Shown here: one piece after another, positions 62,701 through 64,000 of the stretch
Layout: every line of letters starts with the position of its first letter
How positions within the stretch are numbered: position 1 is the stretch's first letter
Assembly: GCA_964023205.1 (NCBI GenBank)
Contig: OZ026841.1
Coordinates: forward strand, 26,491,561-26,555,560
Direction: 5' to 3'
Length of the DNA: 64,000 nucleotides
DNA from: Lutraria lutraria
Taxonomy: Eukaryota; Mollusca; Bivalvia; Venerida; Mactridae
Made by a program: the position numbers and the translations under genes
Notes under the pieces: model-generated
Told to the model about the DNA's origin: nothing
Databases searched by the model: none
Seen by the model: the letters and a program-made list of their open reading frames with translations, nothing else

Positions 62701-64000
62701 AAGTATATATGCACATTGCATGAAATCATTAATTAGGTCATTTAATCAAGATTCTTCAATGAAAAATGATTATAAATACCACAAGACTAAATTCAGCATA
62801 TTTTGACATAAACAATTAGGGTAAGTAATCAAATACTGTATCTGTAGTAATCAAATGGGATTTGCATCTTGTATATTAGTCATTGCATTCTGATATATTG
62901 ATAATAATGTGTGTTTTCCAACAAAACAATATGCTGTAAATTTTGAAAACAAATATACCGGAAATAATTCAATACAATGTATATATACAATTGATGCACA
63001 TTGAATAAACTCATTAATTAGGTCATGTCATAATTATTTGAAATGAAAAGAAAATGCACATCATATAAAGTCATTAATTAGGATATTTAATCAAAATATG
63101 ACTGTGGAACATGTAAATGAATATTGCAGAAAGAATTCCATTTAAAGACTTTTTAAAATTAATGTACATTGCATGAAATCATTAATTAGGTCATCTAATC
63201 AAGATTCCTCAATGATGGAGTTTTTTAAACAAAAGTATATGCTGTAAACCTTGTAAACAATAAAAATATGACTGTGGAACATGTAAATGGATATTGCAGA
63301 AACGATTCTATTTAAAGATTTTTTACAATTAATGTACATTGCATGAAATCATTAATTAGGTCATCTAATCAAGATTCCTCAATGATGGAGTTTTTTAAAC
63401 AAAAGTATATGCTGTAAACCTTGTAAACAATCAAAATATGACTGTGGAACATGTAAATGAATATTGCAGAAACAATTGTATTTAAATAATTTTTACAATT
63501 AATGTACATTGCATGAAATCATTAATTAGGTCATCTAATCAAGATTCCTCAATAATGTGTTTTTTAAACAAAGTATATGCTGTAAACCTTCTAAACAAAC
63601 ATCTAATGAATAATTCAATGCAAAGTATATATGCACATTGCATGAAATCATTAATTAGGTCATTTAATCAAGATTCTTCAATGAAAAATGATTATAAATA
63701 CCACAAGACTAAATTCAGCATATTTTGACATAAACAATTAGGGTAATTAATCAAATACTGTATCTGTAGTAATCAAATGGGATTTGCATCATGTACATTA
63801 GTCATTGCATTCTGATATATTTATAATAATGCATTTAAAGAATTTTTACAATTAATGTACATTGCATGAAATCATTAATTAGGTCATCTAATCAAGATTC
63901 CTCAATAATGTGTTTTTTAAACAAAGTATATGCTGTAAACCTTCTAAACAAACATCTAATGAATAATTCAATGCAAAGTATATATGCACATTGCATGAAA
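56742..64000. repeat. Satellite block right of LINE (1,619-bp higher-order repeat)
   Basis: Continuation of the same satellite to the window end. The landmark CTCATTAATTAGGTCATGTC recurs at about 56776, 57227, 57680, 58262, 58846, 59299, 59881, 60465, 60918, then (with one change) 61499, then 62266 and 63013. Spacings of 453, 582 and 584 bp repeat in that order, giving a 1,619-bp higher-order unit (57227-58845 and 58846-60464 nearly identical). From 61.5 kb spacing changes to about 750-767 bp. Units differ by gain or loss of about 130-bp modules. No genes. Confidence 0.95.

Noticed and set aside
61369..63728. Repeated short frames (MKSLIRSSNQDSS, MSLFNVHQLYIYIV)
   Set aside because: Satellite repeat by-products appearing in each unit.

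Overview
The window looks like nuclear DNA of a bivalve mollusc. It is AT-rich and intron-rich, carries tRNA-headed SINEs, many small inverted-repeat elements, TCTG/GACG microsatellites, a Tc1 relic, an APE-type LINE and a long satellite, and has a cGAS-like gene of the kind expanded in bivalves. The species cannot be fixed from sequence alone.

Host genes are sparse. On the minus strand, from before position 1 to about 5254, lie eight exons of a CYP26-like cytochrome P450, with all splice phases agreeing. On the plus strand at 10748-12046 is a single-exon Mab-21/cGAS-like nucleotidyltransferase with all three metal-binding acidic residues. The space between and after them holds inverted-repeat elements: a 497-bp element with a 7-bp target duplication at 5710, an 18-bp relic of the same family at 44718, and tandem MITE copies at 16057-16990.

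The centrepiece is a complete Polinton/Maverick (adintovirus-like) element at 17932-35489. It is 17,558 bp long, has near-identical inverted termini of about 290 bp and a perfect 6-bp target duplication TCCGGT. It encodes a protein-primed family B DNA polymerase, a packaging ATPase (broken by a frameshift), a DDE integrase with chromodomain, penton and major capsid proteins, an adenovirus-type cysteine protease, basic core-like proteins, and several small unrecognised proteins. Plus-strand genes are packed with ATGA overlaps. Conventional AATAAA signals follow the core gene blocks and the zinc-knuckle gene.

The most notable observation is that four accessory genes of this element do not appear to use AATAAA. 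They are 18282-19013 (-), 19867-20190 (-), 20393-20620 (+) and 34720-35196 (+). Each is followed, 10-33 nt after its stop codon, by a stem-loop of the replication-dependent histone mRNA type (GGCCCTTTTCAGGGCC or close variant, preceded by CAAC and usually followed by ACCA). In three of the four, a purine-rich GAAAGAA element resembling the U7-binding histone downstream element follows about 13 nt later. Two of these signals lie in the terminal repeats, so both outward-facing terminal genes end in the same signal. This suggests S-phase-coupled, SLBP/U7-dependent 3' processing. The element also carries seven exact TCAAGGTCA nuclear-receptor half-sites, three CRE-like repeats, and a 24-bp-period CCAAT array.

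To the right lie a decayed Tc1 transposase (41272-42319), SINEs, and a 19-20-bp minisatellite (47355-48590). A satellite with higher-order structure (1,619-bp and 1,336-bp super-repeats) runs from about 49.4 kb to the window end. A 5'-truncated LINE (52429-56736) is inserted in it; its ORF1 and ORF2 share one reading frame and are separated only by a single TAG.
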